Of a stretch of DNA of 64,000 bases, positions 7,629 through 15,745 are shown in pieces. The stretch is from Candidatus Aalborgicola bjergmarkensis (GTDB lineage Bacteria > Pseudomonadota > Gammaproteobacteria > Burkholderiales > Burkholderiaceae_C). Position numbers and translations under genes: made by a program. The stretch covers positions 248,001 through 312,000 of the forward strand of contig JADJFE010000032.1 in assembly GCA_016708725.1 (NCBI GenBank). The letters are read 5' to 3'. Below the pieces are notes generated by a model. The model made no database searches. It was not told where the DNA came from and saw nothing but the letters and a program-made list of their open reading frames with translations. Within the stretch, counting starts at the first letter, position 1. The number at the start of each line of letters is the position of its first letter.

Positions 7629-8051
7629 TCACTCTTCGGGCAGCAACTGTGGGTTCCACACGACCTCCCAGAGATGATGATCGGGGTCTTGAAAATAGCC
7701 AGAGTAACCACCCCAAAAAGTATTCTGCGCTGGCTTAACGATAACGGCGCCTGCGCTCTTCGCCTGCTCCATAACGGCATCGACTTCGGCGATGGACGAG
7801 ACGTTGTGACCAATGGAGAGTTCGGTGGGATTTGGAATGCCTACCGGAATCCCCGCATCGTGAGCCAGACTCTTGCGCGGCCAAATTGCGAGTTTCAAGC
7901 CTGGCTGCAGATCGAAGAAAGCGACCGCCCCATACTCGAACTCTTTGCCAATGATGCCTTGCGTTGGTAGGCCGAGGCCATCGCGGTAGAAAGATACCGC
8001 TCGTTCCAAGTCGTCAACGCAGAGGGTAATAACTGTAATGCGCGGTTTCAT
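7629..8051 (-). CDS. VOC family (glyoxalase/bleomycin-resistance-like) protein, integron cassette
   Basis: A 140-residue protein; I start at ATG 8051 (MKPRITVITLCVDDLERAVS), which has GAAGGA upstream. A longer frame would begin inside the recombination site. It shows the two beta-alpha-beta-beta-beta modules of the VOC fold: VDDLERAVSFYRDGLGLP at the start and GGYSGYFQDPDHHLWEVVWNP at the end. The final E in LWEV is at the usual metal-ligand place. VOC proteins include glyoxalases, dioxygenases and antibiotic-binding proteins, and the substrate cannot be told here. It is the first cassette next to attI, the position with highest expression. Its stop lies 1 base before the R'' core of attC. 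Confidence 0.85.
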   Translation of the reverse strand: MKPRITVITLCVDDLERAVSFYRDGLGLPTQGIIGKEFEYGAVAFFDLQPGLKLAIWPRKSLAHDAGIPVGIPNPTELSIGHNVSSIAEVDAVMEQAKSAGAVIVKPAQNTFWGGYSGYFQDPDHHLWEVVWNPQLLPEE

Positions 8052-8099
8052 GGAATGGTTCCTTCGCTCTGTGAGGACATGATGGCTCGGTTGTGTGAG

Positions 8100-8200
8100 G
8101 CCCAACGTAATGTAGCCGAGCGCCTATCTTGGGATTTCCAAGCTAGACGACGAAATAAGCTGGGCGGGCGGGTTTGATCGAAACTGTGAAAAGTTGCGCA
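8100..8200 (-). other. attI-like integration site of the integron
   Basis: The region between the divergent integrase fragment and the first cassette ends, on the minus strand, in GTTGGGC (8106-8100), a perfect GTTRRRY core. Unlike the attC sites it is not a full palindrome, as expected for attI. Its left limit is not defined by the sequence. Confidence 0.6.
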
Positions 8201-8207
8201 ACGCCGC

Positions 8208-8250
8208 TTGCATGCTCGATTTGGCATGCATATGCTGTACGCAATTACAG
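8208..8250 (+). promoter_or_regulatory. integrase promoter with LexA (SOS) box
   Basis: A -35 TTGCAT (8208-8213) and a -10 TATGCT (8231-8236) are separated by exactly 17 bases. The LexA box CTGTACGCAATTACAG (8235-8250) matches CTGT-N8-ACAG exactly and overlaps the -10. Integron integrase genes are known to be under LexA control through a box in this place. The ATG at 8256 follows 5 bases later. Confidence 0.75.
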
Positions 8251-8255
8251 TATTG

Positions 8256-8645
8256 ATGATATCCACCAAACCCGTCTCCTATATTCCCCAGTCGCCCCGC
8301 TTGCTGGATCAGCTTCGGGAGGTTCTGCGGCACAAACACTATAGCTTGCGTACCGAAGAGGCCTACCTGTATTGGGTGAAATTTTTTATCCGATGGCATG
8401 GCCGCAACAGTCAGGTTCGCCATCCTCGTGAGATGGGTGCCGCAGAGGTGGAGCAATTTTTGACCATGCTCACCACCCAGCGCAATGTGTCGGTGTCCAC
8501 CCACAACCAGGCGCTCAGTGCCCTGCTTTTTTTGTACCGCGAGGTTCTGGGAGTGAAGTTGCCGTGGCTTGACGATGTAGCTAGAGGCCGATTTCGCATT
8601 AAAGTCTCGCAGGCACCGACCCGGCAATGGAGTACGATAAATTGA
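8256..8645 (+). pseudogene. intI: integron integrase, N-terminal fragment only
   Basis: From ATG 8256 the frame reads MISTKPVSYIP and then LLDQLREVLRHKHYSLRTEEAY, with the later blocks HPREMGAAEVEQFLTML, VSVSTHNQALSALLFLY and LPWLDDVAR. This is the SAM-like core-binding domain of IntI tyrosine recombinases. Similarity ends near 8580, where the dispersed repeat block AGCTAGAGGCCGATTT begins. The frame then drifts to a stop at 8645 after 129 codons. The catalytic domain with the R...HxxR...Y residues and the IntI-specific insert is absent. Orientation opposite to the cassettes and the attI between them are as in complete integrons. The fragment cannot recombine cassettes. Confidence 0.85.
8579..8594 (+). 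repeat. short dispersed repeat fragment at the integrase break
   Basis: AGCTAGAGGCCGATTT, the right half of the repeat seen at 3881-3926, starts exactly where integrase similarity ends. Confidence 0.65.
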
Positions 8646-8688
8646 ACCGGCAATGCGCAGCAGCCGCAACGCTAAAACCAGGAGTCCC

Positions 8689-9657
8689 ATGGCACATTCG
8701 CTTACTTCACTGCCCGTCAGTTTCATCCGCCACCTGCTGCTTGACCCGGCACAGCACCCGCGCGCTCAGGCACACTTGAGCGCGGCCAGCGGCCTCGTGC
8801 GCTTGCGCCAGCGCTTGTATGTGGTGGCCGATGACGAGTTGCACCTGGGCGTGTTTGAAGAGCACGCCGTCCCCGGCGCCGGGGCCGATGACACCAGACC
8901 CGGCACGCTGGTGCGCCTGCTGGAGGGCGATTTGCCGCGCGACAAAGGCAAACGCAAAAAGGCCAAGCCCGATCTGGAAACCCTGGCCCAACTGCCACCC
9001 TTGCCGGGCTGCCCGGCGGGCGCACTGCTGGCACTGGGCTCAGGCTCCAAGCCCCAGCGCGAAACCGGCGTGCTGGTGGCGCTGGATGTGCAGGGTGTCC
9101 CCAATGGCCGCATGGCCTGTGTTGATCTGGAGCCGCTGTACGCACCGCTGCGCAAGCGCTTTGTCGATCTGAACATTGAAGGCGCGTTTGTGCTCAGCGG
9201 CGAGCTGCTGTTGCTGCACCGTGGCAATCAGGGCGATACCCGCAGCGCCTGTATCCGCTTTGACTGGAACCTGATCGCGCCCTGGCTGGCGGGCCTGCAG
9301 CCCAAGCCGCCCGGCGTCAAAAGCATGCAGATGATGGAGCTGGGCGATGTGGATGGCGTACCTTTGAGCCTGACCGATGGCACCGCTTTGCACGCAGGCG
9401 CCTGGGCCTTTTGCGCAGTGGCCGAAAGCACCGACAACAGTTACCACGACGGCGCTTGTGTGGGCTCTGCCATTGGCATCGTGGCACCAGACGGGGGGCT
9501 GCGCCGCCTGCACCTGTTGGCGGGCGCACCCAAGGTCGAAGGCCTTGCCGCGCAGGCGCTGGGGAGCGATTGGGTTTTCACCCTGGTCACCGACCCCGAT
9601 GACCCCAAAATCCCCTCGCAAATGCTGCAAACACGCATGGCACTGGATCCGGAGTGA
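8689..9657 (+). CDS. DUF6929-like protein
   Basis: A 322-residue protein; ATG 8689 (MAHSLTSLPVS) is chosen because CCAGGAG lies just upstream. Repeated blade-like strands (LVRLRQRLYVVADDELHLGVF, LVALDVQGV, AFVLSGELLLLHRG, SAIGIVAPDGGLRRLHLL) suggest a beta-propeller. I associate this layout with the family called DUF6929, of unknown function. There is no signal peptide, so it is probably cytoplasmic. It appears to be a single-gene unit bounded by the integrase fragment and a repeat. The composition is that of the chromosome, so it probably marks the old right flank of the integron. Confidence 0.55.
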   Translation: MAHSLTSLPVSFIRHLLLDPAQHPRAQAHLSAASGLVRLRQRLYVVADDELHLGVFEEHAVPGAGADDTRPGTLVRLLEGDLPRDKGKRKKAKPDLETLAQLPPLPGCPAGALLALGSGSKPQRETGVLVALDVQGVPNGRMACVDLEPLYAPLRKRFVDLNIEGAFVLSGELLLLHRGNQGDTRSACIRFDWNLIAPWLAGLQPKPPGVKSMQMMELGDVDGVPLSLTDGTALHAGAWAFCAVAESTDNSYHDGACVGSAIGIVAPDGGLRRLHLLAGAPKVEGLAAQALGSDWVFTLVTDPDDPKIPSQMLQTRMALDPE

Positions 9658-9677
9658 ATTCAATCCTCATTCTTACT

Positions 9678-9729
9678 ACGCTTTTAGCAGCTGCTTGCGC
9701 ACATTCTGCGAGGGATATAGGCCAATTTA
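9678..9729 (+). repeat. short dispersed repeat
   Basis: It contains AGCTGCTTGCGCACATTC, then GAGGGATATAGGCCAATTT, a diverged form of the same family, between two chromosomal genes. Confidence 0.65.
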
Positions 9730-9745
9730 ACCTATAAATTCACAC

Positions 9746-10861
9746 ATGGCAGAACCGCTCCTATCCCAATACGGCCCCGACGTTCCCCAGGCCATTGCGC
9801 GCATGGTGGCTGCGGTGCATCCCCACTTTGCGGTGGATGCCTTCTTAATGGACGCCTTGGCCGGTTATGACGCGCTGGCGCTGATGCCACGTGGCAAACT
9901 CATAGCCCGAGCGCTGCAACGGCATTTGCCGCCGGACTACGGCGAAGCGCTGCGCATTTTGCTAGCGTCCATCAACCAGCCGCACGGGCGCACGCCGGGC
10001 TTGTCGCTGGCCTCGTTTCTGTTTCTGCCACACACGGTGTTTGTGGCCGAGTACGGGCTGGAGCATTTTGAGTTGTCGATGCAGGCGCAGCACACGCTGA
10101 CCCAGCGCTTCACGGCGGAGTTCAGCATCCGGCCCTTTTTGCAGCGCTACCCCGAAGCCACACTGGCACGGCTGCTGGAGTGGACGCGTGACCCCAGCGA
10201 ACACGTTCGCAGGCTGGTGTCCGAGGGCACGCGGCCCCGGTTACCCTGGGCCTCGCGACTGGGCGCGTTTGTGCGTGATCCGGCACCGGTGCTGGCTTTG
10301 CTGGAGCACCTGAAGGACGATCCGGCGCTGTACGTGCGGCGTTCAGTGGCCAACAACCTCAACGATATCGGCAAAGACCATCCGGCCCTGCTGGCCGCCA
10401 CGGCCAGCGCCTGGCTGGAGGGCGCAACACCCGAGCGGCGCTGGATTGTCCAGCACGCGCTGCGCTCGGCGGTCAAGCGCGGCGAGGCGGGCGCGCTGGC
10501 GGCGCTGGGCTTTGGCGCGTCGGCTGATGTGGTGATTGGTCAGCCCCGTATTGCGCCGCAGCAAGCGGTGGTGGGCGGCACACTGGCTGTGGCCTTTGAT
10601 GTGACCAACAACACCGCCTTGCCCCAACGGGTGCTGGTGGATTTTGCGGTGCATTACATCAAGGCCAACGGCCAAAGCCGTGCCAAGGTGTTCAAACTCA
10701 AGACCCTTGACCTGGCCGCGCACGAGACACAACGTGTGGGCAAACAAATATCCCTTGCCGAAATGAGCACCCGCAAGCACTACCCAGGGCTGCACCGGGT
10801 GGAGGCAATCCTGAACGGACGTGCCCAGGCGCTGGGCGGTTTTGAGCTGACCATGCGCTGA
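9746..10861 (+). CDS. DNA alkylation repair protein, AlkC-type glycosylase
   Basis: A 371-residue HEAT-like repeat protein. HVRRLVSEGTRPRLPW near residue 155 is the hallmark of AlkC/AlkD-type alkylpurine glycosylases, followed by VRRSVANNLNDIGKDHP, another conserved repeat. These enzymes remove alkylated bases such as 3-methyladenine without flipping them. From about residue 260, AVVGGTLAVAFDVTNNT and the following strands form an Ig-like C-terminal domain, as known for some AlkC proteins. That makes AlkC a better fit than AlkD. It stands alone on its strand, with no Ada-type regulator nearby. Confidence 0.85.
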   Translation: MAEPLLSQYGPDVPQAIARMVAAVHPHFAVDAFLMDALAGYDALALMPRGKLIARALQRHLPPDYGEALRILLASINQPHGRTPGLSLASFLFLPHTVFVAEYGLEHFELSMQAQHTLTQRFTAEFSIRPFLQRYPEATLARLLEWTRDPSEHVRRLVSEGTRPRLPWASRLGAFVRDPAPVLALLEHLKDDPALYVRRSVANNLNDIGKDHPALLAATASAWLEGATPERRWIVQHALRSAVKRGEAGALAALGFGASADVVIGQPRIAPQQAVVGGTLAVAFDVTNNTALPQRVLVDFAVHYIKANGQSRAKVFKLKTLDLAAHETQRVGKQISLAEMSTRKHYPGLHRVEAILNGRAQALGGFELTMR

Positions 10862-11044
10862 AGTAGCCTGACACAGGCAACGACGGCATCAAAAAATTCA
10901 ACCATGTGTCTCCCATTTATGCATATCGGTTCATTTTTTCTGACGTGAGGTTATCTGATGGCGATACCCAGGTTAACAACCAACGGGTGGCCGCACCACG
11001 CATCCATAACCAGACCGGGGTCGGAATGTGCCAGAATCTCCTTC

Positions 11045-12175
11045 ATGTCCACGCCCATGCCCACATCCCGCCCTGATTCCCGTCCTGATGCGCCTGCTGC
11101 CCAGCGGTTGCCTGCCGAACTGCTGTATGCCGATGAGCTGGCCCAGCTTGCGGCGCACGACAAGGCACCAAGGCCGCCGGGCTGGAATCTGTCGATGCCT
11201 GCCGTGCGCGATTTCATCGCCGGGACAACGGTCAAGGGCAAGCCCATCCGCCAGAAGATTGTCTGCGCGCCCAGCCTGATCGAGCGTGCGCTGGTGACGC
11301 TGGCTTCCAGCCGCGCGCTGCTGCTGGTGGGCGAGCCGGGAACCGCCAAGAGCCTGCTGTCGGAGCTGATCGCTGCGGCTATCTGCGGCACAAGCACCTT
11401 GACCATCCAGGGCAGCGCCGCAACGACCGAGGACCAGATCAAGTACGGCTGGAATTACGCACTCTTGCTCAACGAAGGCCCCAGCCTGCGCGCGCTCGTG
11501 GCTTCGCCGCTCTACCGCGCGATGCAGGAGGGCCGCATCGCCCGTTTCGAGGAGATTACCCGCTGCCCGCCCGAGGTGCAGGACAGCCTGCTCTCGATCC
11601 TCTCCGAGCGCTTGCTGATGGTGCCCGAACTGCCGACCGAAAACGTCGTTTTTGCCCGCCCCGGCTTTAATCTGATTGCGACGGCCAATACCCGTGACCG
11701 TGGCGTCAACGAGATGTCGGCGGCGCTCAAGCGCCGTTTCGCGTTCGAAACCGTCTTCCCGATTGCCAGCTACGACAGCGAGCTGGCGCTGGTGGTCAAC
11801 GAGGTCGCGCGCCTGCTGGCCCAGGACGGCGTTCCGGTTGTGCCCAACGAGCCACTGATGGAAGTGCTGGTCACGACGTTCCGCGACCTGCGCCAGGGCG
11901 TTGACCGCGAGGGCGGGGCCGGAGACAAGCTGTCGAGCGTGCTCAGTACCGCCGAGGCGGTCAGCGTGGCCCATGCCGTCACCTTGCGCGGTTATTACCT
12001 GCGTGGCAACAATGGCGACGCAGCCGCCCTGGTGGAAACCCTGGCGGGCGCTGCGGTCAAGGACAACCCGGATGACCTCAAGAAACTGCGCCGCTACATC
12101 GAACACCGCGCCGCCAAGCGCAGTGGCGAACATTGGGCGGCCTTCCATGCGGCCCGGCAGGCGTTGCCGCAGTAG
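11045..12175 (+). CDS. MoxR-family AAA+ ATPase (YehL-like)
   Basis: A 376-residue AAA+ ATPase. Walker A is GEPGTAKS (96-103); the Walker B region is RIARFEEITRCPPEVQDSLL; sensor 1 is LIATANTRDRGV, followed by the ALKRRF arginine finger. MoxR ATPases act with VWA proteins as chaperone-like remodelling machines. With DUF5682, DUF4132, VWA and SWIM genes downstream, the set matches E. coli yehL-yehM-yehI-yehP-yehQ. I chose ATG 11045 because the upstream stretch includes AATGTGCCAGAAT, a motif seen in noncoding places elsewhere here. An in-frame ATG at 10958 with GAGG upstream would add 29 residues. The stop overlaps the first unit of a 9-bp tandem repeat. Confidence 0.88.
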   Translation: MSTPMPTSRPDSRPDAPAAQRLPAELLYADELAQLAAHDKAPRPPGWNLSMPAVRDFIAGTTVKGKPIRQKIVCAPSLIERALVTLASSRALLLVGEPGTAKSLLSELIAAAICGTSTLTIQGSAATTEDQIKYGWNYALLLNEGPSLRALVASPLYRAMQEGRIARFEEITRCPPEVQDSLLSILSERLLMVPELPTENVVFARPGFNLIATANTRDRGVNEMSAALKRRFAFETVFPIASYDSELALVVNEVARLLAQDGVPVVPNEPLMEVLVTTFRDLRQGVDREGGAGDKLSSVLSTAEAVSVAHAVTLRGYYLRGNNGDAAALVETLAGAAVKDNPDDLKKLRRYIEHRAAKRSGEHWAAFHAARQALPQ

Positions 12176-12243
12176 ACACCGTAGACATAGTAGACACCGT
12201 AGACATAGTAGACATAGTAGACATAGTAGACATAGTAGATATG
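12172..12243 (+). repeat. 9-bp tandem repeat between the MoxR stop and the DUF5682 start
   Basis: Eight units of GTAGACATA or GTAGACACC run without gaps; the last is GTAGATATG and its ATG is the DUF5682 start. The first unit supplies the TAG stop of the ATPase. The array takes up the whole translation-initiation region, and no Shine-Dalgarno is visible. In the DUF5682 frame it reads as VDI/VDT repeats. Confidence 0.9.
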
Positions 12244-14652
12244 GCGCCACGCCTGATCGGCATTCGCCACCATAGCCCGGCCTGTGCTAGGCTGGTCGCG
12301 CACCGGATCGCAACCGAGCGTCCCGCCGCCGTCCTGATCGAAGGTCCGTCGGACTTCAACACCCGCATCGACGAACTGCTGCTGCCACACCGCCTGCCCA
12401 TCGCCCTGTACAGCTACAGCAAGGACGACACGGGGACCGGGCAATGCTGGTTTCCGTTCGTGCGCCACTCGCCCGAATGGGTGGCCTTGACCGCCGGGCG
12501 CTCCAGCGGTGCCGAGGTGCGCTTCATCGACCTGCCGCACTGGCAGTACCGCACCGTTTCCGACCAGGAGCGCCGACGCCTTGCCCCGGATGGCGAGGCG
12601 CTGGCGTTCGCCCCCGACCGCCACACCCGCATCAACCAGGCGCTGGCCGAACGCACACATTGCGACGGCGACCATGCCTTGTGGGATCACCTGTTCGAAG
12701 CAAGTCCGCTGGCAACATCCGCCGATTTTGCCGATTGTGCTGACCTGGACGACTTGAACGACCTTGAAGAGCGCCTGGGTGTCTATTTCCATGAACTGCG
12801 CGGCGACCCGGTGGCCAACGGCAGCCCGCAGGACATGGCCCGCGAGCGTTACATGGCCAGCTGGCTGGCCTGGGCCGTCGCCCGCTTTCCTGGGCAACAG
12901 ATCCTCCTGGTTTGCGGTGGCTGGCACAAGCGCGCCATTGAAGCGCTGTGGCCAAGCCTGAGCGTCAGCGAAGAGCCGTGCGCCGCCGCGCCAGCCGATG
13001 TGCTGGCGGGCGGGGCGTACCTCGTTCCTTACGAATACCGGCAGCTGGAAGCGCTCTCGGGCTATGCAGCCGGGATGCAGTCGCCGCTGTATTACGAATG
13101 GCTGGCCGAACATGGCCCGGCGGAGGCTGCCGAACGCGCCACGCGCGCCATCGTCGAGCGGCTGCGCAGCCGCCAGATTTTTGTCTCGACCGCCGACTGC
13201 ATCGCCTTGCGCGCGACCTTTCTCGGCCTGGCCCGGCTGCGCGGCCATCCGGCTCCGCTGCGCAGCGACGTGCTCGACGCCGCACAAAGCGCATTCATCA
13301 AAGAGGCACTCGATGCCCCCGCGCCCTGGAGCCGTGGCGGACGACTCGCCACCCACGACCATCCCGTCCTGCGCGAAGCGCTCCTGGCGCTGACCGGGGA
13401 TGGCGCTGGCGAACTCGCCGCCGACACCCCCTTGCCGCCGCTGGTGCACGATGTCGCGCGTTGCCTGGCGGAATGCGCCATCCATCTCACCGCCAGCACG
13501 CAAAGCCGCGTCCTTGACCGCCGTCGCCCGGACGATGCGCGCGTTGCGCAAACCCTGTGGCGGTTGCGCCTGATCGACGCCGACGGCATTACGCTCACAG
13601 CGCTGCACGCCCCCCTGGCTGCGCGCAGTCTCGCCGCCACGCTGGCCTTCGAGGAGCACTGGCAATTTGTACACACCCCCCGCTGGCTACCCAGCCTGAT
13701 CGAAGCCGCCGCTTTTGGCGGCACGCTGGAGGCAGCCGCCCGCGCCCGATTGCTGGTGCGCCTGGAGGGCGCGCAGCAGGCGCAAGACATTGCCAATGGC
13801 TTGACCGATGCCGTGCGCGCCGGTTTCTTCGACCTCGGCGACGAACTCCTCGCCGCCCTGCGCCAACGCATCCATGCCAGCCACGTGCATGGCGAACTCG
13901 CCACGGCTGCGCTGGCGCTGCTGGACGTCGCGCTGGCTGGCTTTTGGGGGCAGGACGTGCGGCCACTGATGCAAGGCGCGCTCGTTGCCATTGGCGAGCG
14001 TTTGCTGTGGCTGCTCGATTGTCTGCAAGCCGCGCCCGGATCGACGCCCGGCCAGGCCAGCGCCGGTGATGCCGAGGTTGCCGCTGTGCGCGTTCTGAGC
14101 GGGCTTTTGCGATTGCACCAGAGCCAGCCGCTGCCGGGATTCGACGAAGCCTTCACCCTCGCCAGCCTGCTGCGCTTCGCCCGCGCCAGTGGCACGCCGC
14201 CAACGCTGCGCGGCGCCGCAGCCGGTCTGGCGCAGTCGCTCCAGCACCGCTATCCGCCCGATTCCGGCTTTGCCGACGGCGAACTCGTCCATCTCACCCG
14301 CGCAGTGCCGCCGCGCAGCCAGCTCGGCGACTACCTCTACGGCCTGTTCGCCCTCACCCGCGCGGTGCTCAAGGAGCAGCCCGAACTGGTGCAGGCCGTC
14401 CACACCACGCTCGCCGATCTCGGTGACGAGGATTTTCTCGTCGCCCTGCCAGCGCTGCGTGCCGCCTTCGGCTGGTTCCCGCCACGCGAACGCGGCCACA
14501 TCGCCGCCCAGGTCGCCGCCATGCTCGGCCTTGCCAGCGGCGAAGGCACGCGCCTGACCCAATTGCCGCAGGGTGAGGCGGCCTACCTCGCCGCCCGCCG
14601 CTACGAAGCCCGCGCGCTCGCCTGGGCTGCGGAATATGGTTTGGGCGATTGA
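12241..14652 (+). CDS. DUF5682 family protein (YehM-like)
   Basis: An 803-residue protein starting MAPRLIGIRHHSPACARLVA. The opening GIRHHSPACA, followed by VLIEGPSDF, is the conserved start of DUF5682 and resembles TraB/PrgY-like folds (GxxH, then a GP/EGP motif). A second conserved part, QILLVCGGWHKRAIE, lies near 220. The rest is alpha-helical and alanine- and leucine-rich without recognised motifs. In E. coli the homologue YehM lies in the yeh operon and has no established biochemical role. It is translated directly out of the 9-bp repeat. A longer frame open upstream (from 12133) runs inside the ATPase gene and is not credible as the start. Confidence 0.8.
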   Translation: MAPRLIGIRHHSPACARLVAHRIATERPAAVLIEGPSDFNTRIDELLLPHRLPIALYSYSKDDTGTGQCWFPFVRHSPEWVALTAGRSSGAEVRFIDLPHWQYRTVSDQERRRLAPDGEALAFAPDRHTRINQALAERTHCDGDHALWDHLFEASPLATSADFADCADLDDLNDLEERLGVYFHELRGDPVANGSPQDMARERYMASWLAWAVARFPGQQILLVCGGWHKRAIEALWPSLSVSEEPCAAAPADVLAGGAYLVPYEYRQLEALSGYAAGMQSPLYYEWLAEHGPAEAAERATRAIVERLRSRQIFVSTADCIALRATFLGLARLRGHPAPLRSDVLDAAQSAFIKEALDAPAPWSRGGRLATHDHPVLREALLALTGDGAGELAADTPLPPLVHDVARCLAECAIHLTASTQSRVLDRRRPDDARVAQTLWRLRLIDADGITLTALHAPLAARSLAATLAFEEHWQFVHTPRWLPSLIEAAAFGGTLEAAARARLLVRLEGAQQAQDIANGLTDAVRAGFFDLGDELLAALRQRIHASHVHGELATAALALLDVALAGFWGQDVRPLMQGALVAIGERLLWLLDCLQAAPGSTPGQASAGDAEVAAVRVLSGLLRLHQSQPLPGFDEAFTLASLLRFARASGTPPTLRGAAAGLAQSLQHRYPPDSGFADGELVHLTRAVPPRSQLGDYLYGLFALTRAVLKEQPELVQAVHTTLADLGDEDFLVALPALRAAFGWFPPRERGHIAAQVAAMLGLASGEGTRLTQLPQGEAAYLAARRYEARALAWAAEYGLGD

Positions 14653-14721
14653 ATGATTGGGCAATTGACAAATGGACAAATGGAGCGACTCGGGAATACA
14701 CCGTGGCACACCTGGGGCACA

Positions 14722-14847
14722 CCTGGGGCGATGCCCCAGGCTGGTATAGAGTCGGGCCGTTGGCCCTGCAAAATCGGACATGCCCGTTTGCCCGATTACC
14801 CGATTCTTGCGCGCCAACGGCGCAACCCCATACCAGGATCGCCCCGG
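14722..14847. repeat. palindrome-ended element, copy A (right end eroded)
   Basis: The left end CCTGGGGCGATGCCCCAGG plus CTGGTAT (14722-14747) is intact. The core TTGGCCCTGCAAAATCGGAC and GCGCCAACGGCGCAA is present. The right end is reduced to ATACCAGGATCGCCCCGG. It sits 36 bases before the transposase gene. Confidence 0.85.
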
Positions 14848-14882
14848 AACACGCCCCAACCCATCTCACCACCCACCGCGCA

Positions 14883-15335
14883 ATGCCTCAATCGCTCTCT
14901 TATCTCCTGACGCACATCGTCTTTAGCACCAAAAACCGCGCTCCCGTGCTCGATACCACCGTGCGACCCACGCTTTACGCCTACCTCGCCACAGTCACCC
15001 GCAATGTGGATTGCGAATGCTTGCGCGTCGGTGGCGTGGCGGATCATGTGCATTTGGCTATCCGCCTGTCGCGGACCATCACCATGGCCCAACTCGTCGA
15101 GGAACTGAAAACTGCGTCCTCCAAATGGCTCAAGATCCAATCCCCTGCATTGGCCTCCTTTGCATGGCAACGCGGTTATGGTGCCTTTTCCGTCGGACCA
15201 TCAGACTTGCATGTCTTGCTTCACTACATCGACACCCAGGAGGAGCACCATCGCACCCGCACCTTCCAGGAGGAATACCGCGCCTTCCTCAATAAATACG
15301 GTATCGAATGCGATGAACGCTATGTCTGGGACTAA
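14883..15335 (+). CDS. REP-associated tyrosine transposase / IS200-like Y1 transposase
   Basis: A 150-residue HUH endonuclease. The HUH motif is ADHVHLAI (His55, His57), and the catalytic tyrosine is probably Tyr115 in LLHYIDTQEEHHR, a pattern shared by IS200-like and RAYT proteins. Y1 transposases nick single-stranded DNA at foldback structures. The gene interrupts the yeh-like locus between DUF5682 and DUF4132 and is bounded by palindrome-ended elements A on the left and B and C on the right. No IS200-type ends specific to this gene are seen, so the RAYT reading (a single-copy enzyme acting on dispersed palindromes) fits better than an autonomous insertion sequence. Confidence 0.85.
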   Translation: MPQSLSYLLTHIVFSTKNRAPVLDTTVRPTLYAYLATVTRNVDCECLRVGGVADHVHLAIRLSRTITMAQLVEELKTASSKWLKIQSPALASFAWQRGYGAFSVGPSDLHVLLHYIDTQEEHHRTRTFQEEYRAFLNKYGIECDERYVWD

Positions 15336-15357
15336 CTCTGCTTCAATGCCCCACTCC

Positions 15358-15550
15358 ACAATTGATAGCCGTCCCCGCATATCCCATAAGGGCTGCAGCC
15401 AGATTTCGGCATTATTTCCGCCTTATTCCGACCCATCACACCACCATTTCTCCCCCGTTTGGCGGCTGGCGGCTGGTTTATGGCAGCGTTTTATTGTGCC
15501 AATCGGCCTGCAAGGCTTATGGGACGTGCGGGAGCAGCTATCAAATCAGA
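15358..15550. repeat. R2-type inverted-repeat element, subtype 1
   Basis: It begins TTGATAGCCGTCCCCGCATA and ends in the inverted counterpart around GCTTATGGGACGTGCGGGAG and CAGCTATC. The same element, clearly diverged, is at 37648-37835. The ends resemble the R2 elements at 48918, 52711 and 58964 but the middle differs. Confidence 0.75.
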
Positions 15551-15626
15551 CGTGCCCATTTGCCCGTTTGCCCGTTCCTGAGCGCCAACGGCGCGACCCC
15601 ATACCAGCCTGGGGCACCGCCCCAGG
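15548..15626. repeat. palindrome-ended element, copy B (right part)
   Basis: It lacks the left palindrome. It contains GACGTGCCC, GCGCCAACGGCGCGACCCC and the right end ATACCAGCCTGGGGC followed by ACCGCCCCAGG (15601-15626). It abuts the R2-type element, which may have replaced its left half. Confidence 0.8.
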
Positions 15627-15745
15627 AACGCGGCCCCAGGAACGCGACCCATGCATCGCCCCCGGAACACGGCCCAAAAACCACATTGATGACCACGGAG
15701 ACCCAAATGATCCAAATGGTCCACCGTGGCGTACCTCGTGGCACA

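Noticed and set aside
7370..7738. Plus-strand frame across the integron cassettes
   Set aside because: It runs antisense to the MltR-like gene and through the attC palindrome.
10958..11044. N-terminal extension of the MoxR ATPase
   Set aside because: The extension includes an AATGTGCCAGAAT motif repeated in noncoding places and does not resemble the family's start; kept only as an alternative start.
12172..12243. Possible CRISPR or iteron array in the 9-bp repeats
   Set aside because: Perfect head-to-tail units without spacers, placed between a stop and a start codon, with no replication gene nearby.
12094..13674. Long minus-strand frame (526 codons) across the DUF5682 gene
   Set aside because: It is antisense to a protein with conserved motifs; long antisense frames are expected in GC-rich coding DNA.
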